A stretch of 64,000 nt of DNA, from the NCBI RefSeq assembly GCF_026163695.1, contig NZ_JAOTID010000002.1, positions 461,511 to 525,510 on the forward strand. The letters run 5' to 3'. Positions 1-6,897 of this stretch are shown piece by piece. Below the pieces are notes generated by a model. It was not told the DNA's origin and ran no database searches. It saw nothing but the letters and a program-made list of their open reading frames with translations. The position numbers were made by a program, and so were the translations under genes. Each line of letters starts with the position of its first letter. Position 1 is the stretch's first letter. The DNA comes from Shumkonia mesophila. Lineage in GTDB: Bacteria > Pseudomonadota > Alphaproteobacteria > Rhodospirillales > Shumkoniaceae.

Positions 1-1
1 C

Positions 2-2035
2 GACATGGCAAGGCGGGTCGCCGCCGACCGCATGGATGCCCTGGTCTCCGGCGACGACGATGCGCCGTCGACGACGCATGACCACCTGCTGGTCTGCATC
101 AACGACTCGCCGGTCTGGCGGCGGGTGCTGAGGACGGCCCGCCGGCTGGCCGACACCCAGCATGTGCGGTGGACCATCGTCTATGCGCAGACGCCCCGCT
201 ACCAGCAACTGGACGAGGCGGCCCGCGACCGCCTGGCCCATGCCATGCGCCTGGGCGAACGCTGGGGGGCCGAGATCGTCACCCTGACCGCGCAGGGCGA
301 TGTCGCCGACGAGATCCTCGAATTCGCCGAGCGCCGCAAGGCGACCCGCATTCTGGTCGGCCGCTCGCGATCGCGCCATCTGTCCCGGTTTTTCGGGCAT
401 ACCGTCGACAGCAAGCTGCTGCGCAAGGCCAAGAACATCGAGGTCACCGTCGTCATTCCCGAGGAGGGCGACGAGGCGCCGCGATGGAGGCTGCCCTTGC
501 GGGAAAGGCCGCGCGGGATTTTTCGCGCCGGGCTGCTGGCGACGGCGGCGGTGGCCGGAGCCCTGGCGGTGGCCCAGGTTCTGTCCGTCTTCATGCCACT
601 GCACAACGTGTTGCTGATCTTCCTGGCCGGCGTCGTGCTGGTGGCGATCCGTGTCGGGCTGTGGCCGTCGATCTACGCCAGCCTGCTCAGCTTCATGGTC
701 TACAACTTCTTTTTCACCGAACCCAACTACTCGCTCTCGGTCACCCATGAGGAAGACATCATCACCATTTTCTTCTTCCTGGTGATGGCGACGCTGACCG
801 GCAACCTGGCCGCCCGGGTCCGCCTTCAGGTCGAGGAGATCCGCCACTCGGCCAAACGCATCGAAAACCTCTACGACTTCAGCCGGCGGGTCGCCGGCTC
901 GGTGTCCCTCGACGATACGCTGTGGGCGGTGGTCACCCACGTTGCCGGGGCGTTGCGCTGCCGTGCTCTGGTCCTGATGCCCGACGCCGACGACACGCTC
1001 GATATCGTCTCCGGCTTTCCGCCCGAGGATCATCTCGATGCCGAGGACCGGACCGCCGCCCAGCGCGCCTGGACACAGGGGCGCGCCGCGGGATGGGCCG
1101 AGCCCGACAGCGAGGCCGGCGCCTGGCTGTTCATTCCGATGCGCACCGCCTCGGGCCTCATCGGGCTTTTGGGCGTCTCCTTCGAAGACCAGCGCACGCA
1201 ACTGTCGCCGGAGCATCGGCGGCTGCTCGATGCCGTCGTCGATCAGGCCGCCGTCGCCGTCGAGCGCACCAAGCTGACGGTGGACATCGAGGAGGCTCGC
1301 ATCTTAAGTGAAACCGAACAGCTGCGATCCGCCCTGCTGTCCTCCGTCTCCCACGACCTGCGCACGCCGCTGGTCTCCATCCTGGGATCGGCCACCAGCT
1401 TGGCCAACCTGGGGGATGCCATTCCGCCCCAGGACCGCAGCGAACTGGCCCAAACCATCCTCGAGGAGAGCGAGCGGTTGAACCGCTTCGTGCAGAATCT
1501 CCTCGACATGACCCGCCTGGGCTATGGCGCGCTGGAGCCGAAACGCGACTGGATCGACCTGCGCGATGTCATCGGGGGCGCCGTCCGCGACATGCGCCGC
1601 TCGCTCGAAGATCTCAAGGTCGAACTTCGATTCGCCGCCGACCTGCCGCTCATGTATGTCGATCCCGTCCTGATCGGCCAGGTGGTCATGAACCTTCTCG
1701 ACAACGCCGCCAAGCACGCGCCGCTGAACAGCGTCGTTACCGTCAGCGCCGCCCGCCGCGGCGAAGACATCGCAATCAGCGTCACCGATAGCGGCCCCGG
1801 CATTCCGCCCGGCGACCGCGGGGCCGTCTTCGACATGTTCTATCGCGTCGCCGTGCGCGACAGCGATGCTCGCGGCACCGGCTTGGGCTTGGCCATTTGC
1901 AAGGGGCTGGTGGAGGCCCACGGAGGGGAGATCGCGGCCCGCGCCGGCCCCGATGGAATAGGAACGGAAATGACCTTCACCCTGCCCCTTCGTGAGGTGC
2001 CACCGATCCTCGATGCCCAGGATGTGGAGGCCTGA
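2..2035 (+). CDS. kdpD: Sensor histidine kinase KdpD, 5'-truncated by window edge
   Basis: C-terminal three quarters of the K+/turgor sensor kinase that phosphorylates KdpE and controls the Kdp K+-ATPase. The reading frame is open to base 2, and the first visible residues (ARRVAADRMDALV) match the end of the usual KdpD N-terminal domain, so the 5' end lies outside the window. In order: a Usp-like domain (about residues 25-150 of the visible part), four close membrane segments (about 170-275), a GAF-like domain (about 290-420), a HisKA domain with the phospho-acceptor His near residue 450 in SVSHDLRTPL, and an HATPase with N and G boxes (NLLDNAAKHA, GTGLGLAI). kdpE follows after 3 bases, implying translational coupling. 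kdpFABC is presumably to the left. Identity is clear. Confidence 0.96.
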   Translation, partial: DMARRVAADRMDALVSGDDDAPSTTHDHLLVCINDSPVWRRVLRTARRLADTQHVRWTIVYAQTPRYQQLDEAARDRLAHAMRLGERWGAEIVTLTAQGDVADEILEFAERRKATRILVGRSRSRHLSRFFGHTVDSKLLRKAKNIEVTVVIPEEGDEAPRWRLPLRERPRGIFRAGLLATAAVAGALAVAQVLSVFMPLHNVLLIFLAGVVLVAIRVGLWPSIYASLLSFMVYNFFFTEPNYSLSVTHEEDIITIFFFLVMATLTGNLAARVRLQVEEIRHSAKRIENLYDFSRRVAGSVSLDDTLWAVVTHVAGALRCRALVLMPDADDTLDIVSGFPPEDHLDAEDRTAAQRAWTQGRAAGWAEPDSEAGAWLFIPMRTASGLIGLLGVSFEDQRTQLSPEHRRLLDAVVDQAAVAVERTKLTVDIEEARILSETEQLRSALLSSVSHDLRTPLVSILGSATSLANLGDAIPPQDRSELAQTILEESERLNRFVQNLLDMTRLGYGALEPKRDWIDLRDVIGGAVRDMRRSLEDLKVELRFAADLPLMYVDPVLIGQVVMNLLDNAAKHAPLNSVVTVSAARRGEDIAISVTDSGPGIPPGDRGAVFDMFYRVAVRDSDARGTGLGLAICKGLVEAHGGEIAARAGPDGIGTEMTFTLPLREVPPILDAQDVEA

Positions 2036-2038
2036 TTC

Positions 2039-2734
2039 ATGGTTGATCCCACCGCGAAGATCCTGGTCGTCGACGACGAACCGCAAATCCGCAAGTTCCT
2101 GCGCATCAGCCTGAACGCCCACGGCTATGTCGTGGTCGAAGCGGCGCGTGGCGAGGACGGCATCACCCAGTGCGCGACCGAACAGCCGGATCTGGTCATC
2201 CTCGACCTGGGACTTCCCGACCTCGATGGGCAGCAGGTGATCGCCCGCATCCGGGAATGGTCGAGGGTCCCGATCCTCGTGCTTTCGGTGCGCACGGACG
2301 AAGGCGAGAAGGTGCGCGCGCTGAACAACGGCGCCTACGACTATGTGACCAAGCCGTTCAGCATCGCCGAACTCATCGCCCGCATCCGGGTCGGCCTCAG
2401 GGCCCAGGCGGCCGAAGAGACCGTTCCCTCGCGCATCGACGCCGGCCCGCTCGTCATCGATCTGCCGACCCGGTCGGTCATGCTGGAAGGCCAGCCGGTG
2501 AAACTCTCCAAAAAGGAATTCGAGATCCTGCGCCTGCTGGCCGTCAACGCGGGGCGGGTCCTCACCCACCAGTACCTGTTGCGCGAGGTATGGGGACCGG
2601 CGCAGGCCGAAGAGAACCACTACCTGCGCGTCTATGTCGGCCATCTGCGCCAAAAGCTGGGCGACAGTCCGGACAATCCCCTCTACATCGTTACCGAGCC
2701 CGGCGTCGGCTATCGGTTCGTGGGCAGCCGGTAG
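2039..2734 (+). CDS. kdpE: Response regulator KdpE
   Basis: OmpR-family response regulator, 231 residues, the partner of KdpD. The receiver domain spans about residues 8-120, with the acidic pair in VVDDEPQ, the phospho-acceptor Asp56 in ILDLGLPD and the conserved Lys in VTKPFS. A C-terminal winged helix (about 130-228) ends in the typical GVGYRF motif. It starts three bases after kdpD stops. Known role: activation of kdpFABC under K+ limitation. Its target promoter is not in the window. Confidence 0.96.
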   Translation: MVDPTAKILVVDDEPQIRKFLRISLNAHGYVVVEAARGEDGITQCATEQPDLVILDLGLPDLDGQQVIARIREWSRVPILVLSVRTDEGEKVRALNNGAYDYVTKPFSIAELIARIRVGLRAQAAEETVPSRIDAGPLVIDLPTRSVMLEGQPVKLSKKEFEILRLLAVNAGRVLTHQYLLREVWGPAQAEENHYLRVYVGHLRQKLGDSPDNPLYIVTEPGVGYRFVGSR

Positions 2735-2931
2735 TTTCATCGACCGGGGGGCCGTCAGATTTTCATTTTGAGGCCGACGGCCGGCAACGCGTCGGCGACG
2801 ACGCGATATTCGTTTTCGGGCAGTCATCTTCTTATAAGACATCATATGACTTTCCCCGTCGATTCACACGAGAGGCGCAAACGGCGTAAATCGATTCATC
2901 GTTCTTTTGGCACTCCGGGCCAAAACAAAAG
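2735..2931. other. Intergenic region between convergent kdpE and lysR
   Basis: About 200 bases between the kdpE stop and the end of the LysR gene. It turns more AT-rich than its surroundings after about 2830. I see no clear hairpin with a T tract and no convincing reading frame. It should hold the ends of two converging transcripts, but no intrinsic terminator is obvious by eye. Confidence 0.5.
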
Positions 2932-3864
2932 CTATGGGGCGGAAAATGGATGACTGGGGCCTTGTTTCAGGCTCTTCGCCTTTGAAAAGTCCTTGAACTC
3001 GGACAGCAGTTCCAGAAAAACGCGGGCGGCAAGGCTGGGAATCGTTCCCCCGTATAGGTACAGGCTGTATTCCATGTCCGAGGTCAAGCCGAGCGCGGGC
3101 AGCCGGACCAGCCGTCGCGACTGCGGCGCCACCTTGATCGTGCCCTCGGGCACGAACGTCAGGCAGCCGTTCATGGCAAGCTGGATGGCGGCCTCGATCC
3201 GGCCGACCTCGATCAGGCTGTCCGGCAAGGGGACGCTTCCGAACCACTCGGCGACGCAGCGCCGCGTGTAGGTGCCCTCCTCGCGGACCGCCAGAATGTG
3301 ATCGCGCAGGTCTTCGGGCCGCACCTCGCCGCAGCCGACCAGCGGGTGATCGGGGGGCGCGATGAGAGCCAGACGCTCGACGTGGATCGGCACCGCCCCG
3401 AGGCTGGCCGGCCGATTGGTGATGCCGCCGGCGAAGCCAAGCTCGACCGCGCCGCTTTCGACCAGGCGAAGGACTTCCGCGCTGTTTTGAAAGCAAACCG
3501 AGATCTGCACCAGGGGATGGCGCCTCTTGAACTCCATGACCACCGGCGGCAGCAGGTAGGCCATGTACGTCGTGGCGCCGATCCTGAGGCGCCCGCGCTT
3601 GAGCGCGCTCAGTTCCTTCAGCGCGAACTCCGCCTCCTCCACCGTCTTCAGGATCGCCTTGGTGTGCCGCCACAACTCCTCGCCTTCGGCCGTCAGGTGG
3701 ATGCGCTGTCCGTGGCGGACGAACAGCTTGACGCCGAGCTTTTCCTCCAGCGCGCGGATGTGCTGGCTGACGGCGGGCTGGGTGACGAAGGTGTCGCGCG
3801 CCGCCTGGGTGAAGCTTCCGGTTTCGACGACGGCCAGAAAGGTGGTGAGCAGCGTCATGTTCAT
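2932..3864 (-). CDS. LysR-family transcriptional regulator
   Basis: LTTR of 310 residues, the normal family size. The N-terminal helix-turn-helix spans about residues 5-60 (GSFTQAARDTFVTQPAVSQH) and is followed by a periplasmic-binding-like effector domain. It is divergent from the CYTH gene at 4043, with perfect inverted repeats between them, so it probably controls its own gene and the CYTH/DASS group. By family habit the co-inducer would be a small anion linked to the transporter, but the sequence does not identify it. The start at 3864 leaves a GGAGG-type ribosome site (revcomp of ctcctcc) just upstream. Confidence 0.9.
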   Translation of the reverse strand: MNMTLLTTFLAVVETGSFTQAARDTFVTQPAVSQHIRALEEKLGVKLFVRHGQRIHLTAEGEELWRHTKAILKTVEEAEFALKELSALKRGRLRIGATTYMAYLLPPVVMEFKRRHPLVQISVCFQNSAEVLRLVESGAVELGFAGGITNRPASLGAVPIHVERLALIAPPDHPLVGCGEVRPEDLRDHILAVREEGTYTRRCVAEWFGSVPLPDSLIEVGRIEAAIQLAMNGCLTFVPEGTIKVAPQSRRLVRLPALGLTSDMEYSLYLYGGTIPSLAARVFLELLSEFKDFSKAKSLKQGPSHPFSAP

Positions 3865-3888
3865 GGCGGCATTCTCCTCCCATCGAAG

Positions 3889-3908
3889 CCATAAGTATTA
3901 GCTTATGG
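3889..3908. promoter_or_regulatory. Perfect 20-bp inverted repeat, probable LysR operator
   Basis: CCATAAG-TATTAG-CTTATGG: two 7-base arms that match perfectly around a 6-base spacer. It lies 25 bases upstream of the lysR start, in the divergent region with the CYTH gene. Size and ATA/TAT-rich arms fit an LTTR recognition site. Binding by the adjacent LysR is inferred. Confidence 0.65.
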
Positions 3909-3923
3909 AGAAGATAAAAAAAG

Positions 3924-3935
3924 ATAATTTGTTAT
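3924..3935. promoter_or_regulatory. Second short inverted repeat in the lysR/CYTH divergent region
   Basis: ATAA-TTTG-TTAT, 4-base arms, inside an A-rich stretch 16 bases beyond the stronger repeat at 3889. LTTRs often use a strong recognition site plus a weaker activation site nearer the target promoter. This could be the latter for the plus-strand operon. Short, so tentative. Confidence 0.35.
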
Positions 3936-4042
3936 GGGGGATGCGCGCTCCTATCGTGACGGCGGTTCAACACAAATGCCCACGATCTGTGGGGTCGAGG
4001 GGCGGGCCGCATGACGGCTTCCGCCCGGCGGGAAGGACGGGA

Positions 4043-4510
4043 ATGGCCAAGGAAATCGAACGCAAGTTTCTGGTTGAGGGAGAGGGCTGGCGCGCGCTGG
4101 CCGAGGGAAAGCTCTATCGCCAGGGTTATTTGAACAGCGTCAAGGAACGGACCGTGCGGGTGCGGACCGTGGGTCAGAAAGGCTTTCTGACCATCAAGGG
4201 AATCACCGTCGGCGCCACCCGCGTCGAGTACGAGTACGAAATTCCGCTCGGCGAGTGCAACGCGATGCTCGACGACTTGGCCGAGAAGCCGATCATCGAG
4301 AAGAAGCGCTACGCCATCGCCTTCGGCGGCCTGACCTGGGAAGTCGACGAGTTCTTCGGCGAGAACGCCGGCCTCATCGTCGCCGAGGTGGAACTCGGCA
4401 GCGAGGAGCAGGTTTTCGAAAAGCCGTCATGGGCCGGCAGGGAAGTGACGGGCGACCCCCGCTATTTCAACTCGAACCTCATCGCCCATCCCTACTCCAC
4501 CTGGAAGTGA
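4043..4510 (+). CDS. CYTH-domain (triphosphate tunnel) protein
   Basis: 155-residue single-domain CYTH protein. The N terminus carries the signature ExExK as E4-I-E6-R-K8, followed by basic strands (VRVRTV, FLTIKG), an EYEYEIPL strand, EKKRYAI and acidic VDEF and EVEL strands, all expected of the tunnel that binds triphosphate plus divalent metal. Short bacterial members act as tripolyphosphatases or triphosphate hydrolases; class IV adenylate cyclases are also in this family. I chose the ATG at 4043 because ExExK must sit near the N terminus. An upstream in-frame ATG at 3905 would add 46 residues without domain character and lies inside the operator. First gene of the putative LysR-controlled operon, 21 bases before the next gene. 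Confidence 0.85.
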   Translation: MAKEIERKFLVEGEGWRALAEGKLYRQGYLNSVKERTVRVRTVGQKGFLTIKGITVGATRVEYEYEIPLGECNAMLDDLAEKPIIEKKRYAIAFGGLTWEVDEFFGENAGLIVAEVELGSEEQVFEKPSWAGREVTGDPRYFNSNLIAHPYSTWK

Positions 4511-4531
4511 AGAGTCGCCGAGGAAACCGTC

Positions 4532-5167
4532 ATGGCTGATGTACTTGCCAAGAATGCCCCAACGTCGGCGGCCGAAGCCGCCAAGATCGCTCCGCGCGCC
4601 GAATTCCGGGTATTCGGTCACGGCGTGATCGATATCGTGCGCAAGAACATGTGGGAGGCCTCGGCCGTCCTGTTCAAGGCGCGCAAGATGCCGGCTGAAA
4701 CCTATTTCCTGTCACGCCACACGGACGAGGCCAACGTCAAGGTCCGGGACGGGCTGCTGGACATCAAGACCAAGGTCGGCACCACCCCGCAAGGCTACGA
4801 GATCTTCCAGCCACGCGGAAAATTCCAGTTTCCCGTCAAGGCGGACGAGCTTCGCGAGATCATCCGTCACCTGAAGGTGTCGATGGATCTCGATCGGGAA
4901 TCCTACACGTTCGACCAGTTCCTCGACCTGGCCAGGGCTCACCCGGACCTCGTCCCGGTGACGGTCGAGAAGATGCGCTACGGCTTCAGCGTCAACGGCA
5001 TCATCTGCGAATACGCCGAAGTCTGGTTCAACGGCGCGCTCGTCGAATCCGCGTGCTGTGAAAGCGAAGACCACGAGGGCATGAGCAAAGCCATCGCGGC
5101 CCTCGGTATCGGGGGAATGCCCAATACCAACTACCTGCGGGCGGCCAAGCGGATCGTCGGCCTTTAG
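4532..5167 (+). CDS. Divergent CYTH-like protein of unknown function
   Basis: 211 residues, no family I can name with certainty. Its layout resembles a degenerate CYTH fold: VKVRDGLLDIKTK matches the basic strand pair, VEKMRYGFSVNGIICEYAEVWF matches the Lys-Arg and acidic strands, and NTNYLRAAKRI resembles the C-terminal Tyr-rich helix. The N-terminal ExExK is missing; EFRVFG stands in its place, so triphosphate hydrolysis by the usual mechanism is doubtful. It may be a ligand sensor or a partner of the adjacent true CYTH protein. No signal peptide or membrane segment, so probably cytoplasmic. It sits between the CYTH gene and the DASS transporter in one strand group. Confidence 0.6.
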   Translation: MADVLAKNAPTSAAEAAKIAPRAEFRVFGHGVIDIVRKNMWEASAVLFKARKMPAETYFLSRHTDEANVKVRDGLLDIKTKVGTTPQGYEIFQPRGKFQFPVKADELREIIRHLKVSMDLDRESYTFDQFLDLARAHPDLVPVTVEKMRYGFSVNGIICEYAEVWFNGALVESACCESEDHEGMSKAIAALGIGGMPNTNYLRAAKRIVGL

Positions 5168-5221
5168 GGGCCGGCTCCGCTTGCGCGACCAAGCCCGCGC
5201 TCAATGGGAGGAGTCCTAATT

Positions 5222-6805
5222 ATGTCACCAAGCAAGATCGTCGCGAGCGCTGCCGCGGAGACCTTCGATCCGCTGGATCTCCGGAACTACTCGCTGGAGA
5301 GATTCAAGGAGATCAAGCCCGGCAGGATCATGGAATCCCTCAAGCTCTACGGGGTTCCGATCGCCATCATCGCCTTCTTCTTCTTTCACTTCAAATGGAG
5401 TGGCGAGATCGACGTTTTCGAGGCGCAGAAGGTTCCGCAACTCTGCTACAGCGCGCTCGGCATCTTCATCGCCTCTCTCGTCCTGTGGCTGACCGAGACC
5501 ATTCCGAACTTCCTGACCTCCCTGATCGTCATCGTCGTCGCCATCGTGACCGGCACGATGAAGATGCGGGAAGCCTTCGCCATGCTGGGCGAGCCGGTGA
5601 TGATCCTGAACATCGCCAGCTTCATCCTGGCCAGCGCCCTGGTGGCGACGGGGCTGGCGAAGCGGGTTTCGCTCTACCTGGTGCTGAAGATGAACGGCAA
5701 CGTGATGATGCTGTTCTGGAGCTTCATCCTGCTGAACCTCTTCTTCGGCGCCTTCATCAGCGCGACGTCGGCCAAGACGGCGCTGCTGTTGCCGCTGTTC
5801 ATGGTCATCTCGGCCATCTTCGGGGCGACCGGCGGCGAGAAGCGGAACAACGTCGGGCGCAACATGGTGCTCCAGAACCTGCTGGCCAACAACGTCTCGG
5901 CCAGCGCCTTCATGACCGGCTCGGCGGCCAACCTCGTTGCGGTGGCCCTGATGGAAAAGGCCGGGGCCGGCGTTACCTATGGCCAATGGCTGATGGCGTT
6001 GCTGCCGCTGGCGATTATTCAGTGCGCCATCTCCTGGTGGACCGGCACCAAGTACATCTTCCCGATCTCCAAGGAAGATGCCAAGCCGCAGTTCGAGGGC
6101 GGATTCCACCTTCTCCAGGAGGAATACCGGAAACTCGGGCGCATCACGATCGACGAGATCAAGGCCTCCGTCGTCTTCGTCACCGTCCTTCTCCTGTGGG
6201 CGACCGGCGGTCTGCACGGCATCAAGGCCGAGGTCATCGCGCTGGGCGGGGCGTGCTTCGTCTTCCTGCCCTCGATCATGAATTCGCCGCGCATCGGCGT
6301 CATCAAATGGAACGATGCCGACATTCCGTGGCACATGCTGATGTTCAGCTGGGGCGCCTATGTTCTGGGCGGGGTCGTCGAGAAGTCGAAGATCGTCGAT
6401 ATGTGGATCCACGGCATGCTCGACTCCTGGCAGATCGACGGCAACGCGCCCGGCATGAAGCTGATGGTGTTTGCCATCCTGGCCGGACTGTTCGGGGTGA
6501 CCACCCTGATCAGCGAAAGCAAGACGGCGCGCACCATCATCATGTTCCCCATCATGATCACGGTGGCCAAGAAGTTCGGCTGGGACGTGGTCGGCTTCTG
6601 CCTGCCGATGGCGTTCATGATCAACCAGGTCTACGTCCTCTATTTCAACTCGAAGCCCGCCAACATCAGCTACCTGCTCGATCACTATTCGAGCGGCGAA
6701 TCCTTCAAGTTCGGTATGATCCAGCTGGTCCTGATCTGGATCGTGCTGATCCTGTGGACGCAGTACGCGATGCCCATCATGGGCTTCAACAGTCAGCTCT
6801 GGTGA
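5222..6805 (+). CDS. DASS/SLC13-family anion:Na+ symporter-like permease
   Basis: 527 residues with about a dozen hydrophobic segments and the two-repeat DASS layout. The first signature loop reads SATSAKTALLLP and the second SESKTARTIIMFP, where the family usually has SNT-type motifs that bind Na+ and carboxylate, so coupling or substrate may differ from well-studied di- and tricarboxylate carriers. Known DASS substrates include C4 and C6 carboxylates, sulfate and phosphate. Start at 5222 is favoured because GGGAGGAG at 5206-5213 is an ideal ribosome site; the ATG at 5204 would place that site inside the gene. It follows two CYTH-type genes and is followed by a terminator-like hairpin. Confidence 0.85.
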   Translation: MSPSKIVASAAAETFDPLDLRNYSLERFKEIKPGRIMESLKLYGVPIAIIAFFFFHFKWSGEIDVFEAQKVPQLCYSALGIFIASLVLWLTETIPNFLTSLIVIVVAIVTGTMKMREAFAMLGEPVMILNIASFILASALVATGLAKRVSLYLVLKMNGNVMMLFWSFILLNLFFGAFISATSAKTALLLPLFMVISAIFGATGGEKRNNVGRNMVLQNLLANNVSASAFMTGSAANLVAVALMEKAGAGVTYGQWLMALLPLAIIQCAISWWTGTKYIFPISKEDAKPQFEGGFHLLQEEYRKLGRITIDEIKASVVFVTVLLLWATGGLHGIKAEVIALGGACFVFLPSIMNSPRIGVIKWNDADIPWHMLMFSWGAYVLGGVVEKSKIVDMWIHGMLDSWQIDGNAPGMKLMVFAILAGLFGVTTLISESKTARTIIMFPIMITVAKKFGWDVVGFCLPMAFMINQVYVLYFNSKPANISYLLDHYSSGESFKFGMIQLVLIWIVLILWTQYAMPIMGFNSQLW

Positions 6806-6844
6806 AGCTGGGCGCGGGATTACGTTTCCTCCAAACTGGCAGAT

Positions 6845-6886
6845 ACGGACCGGCCCCAAAAAAAACGGGCCGGTCCGTTTCCTTTT
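6845..6886 (+). terminator. Intrinsic terminator or attenuator between DASS and PHP-like genes
   Basis: ACGGACCGGCCC and GGGCCGGTCCGT form a perfect 12-bp stem around a 10-base A-rich loop, followed by TTTCCTTTT. The next start codon is only 12 bases past the element and has its ribosome site (GAGGGG) right behind it. There is no room for a new promoter after the hairpin, so the downstream gene must be read through it or use a promoter inside the DASS gene. Partial termination is the simplest reading. Confidence 0.75.
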
Positions 6887-6897
6887 CGAGGGGTACA

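Noticed and set aside
3905-4042. 46-residue N-terminal extension of the CYTH protein
   Set aside because: It overlaps the operator region and puts ExExK far from the N terminus, contrary to the family.
5395-6897. N-terminal 500-residue extension of the PHP-like protein
   Set aside because: This frame lies inside the DASS gene and across the terminator hairpin. The ATG at 6898 has its own ribosome site and the conserved-looking protein begins there.
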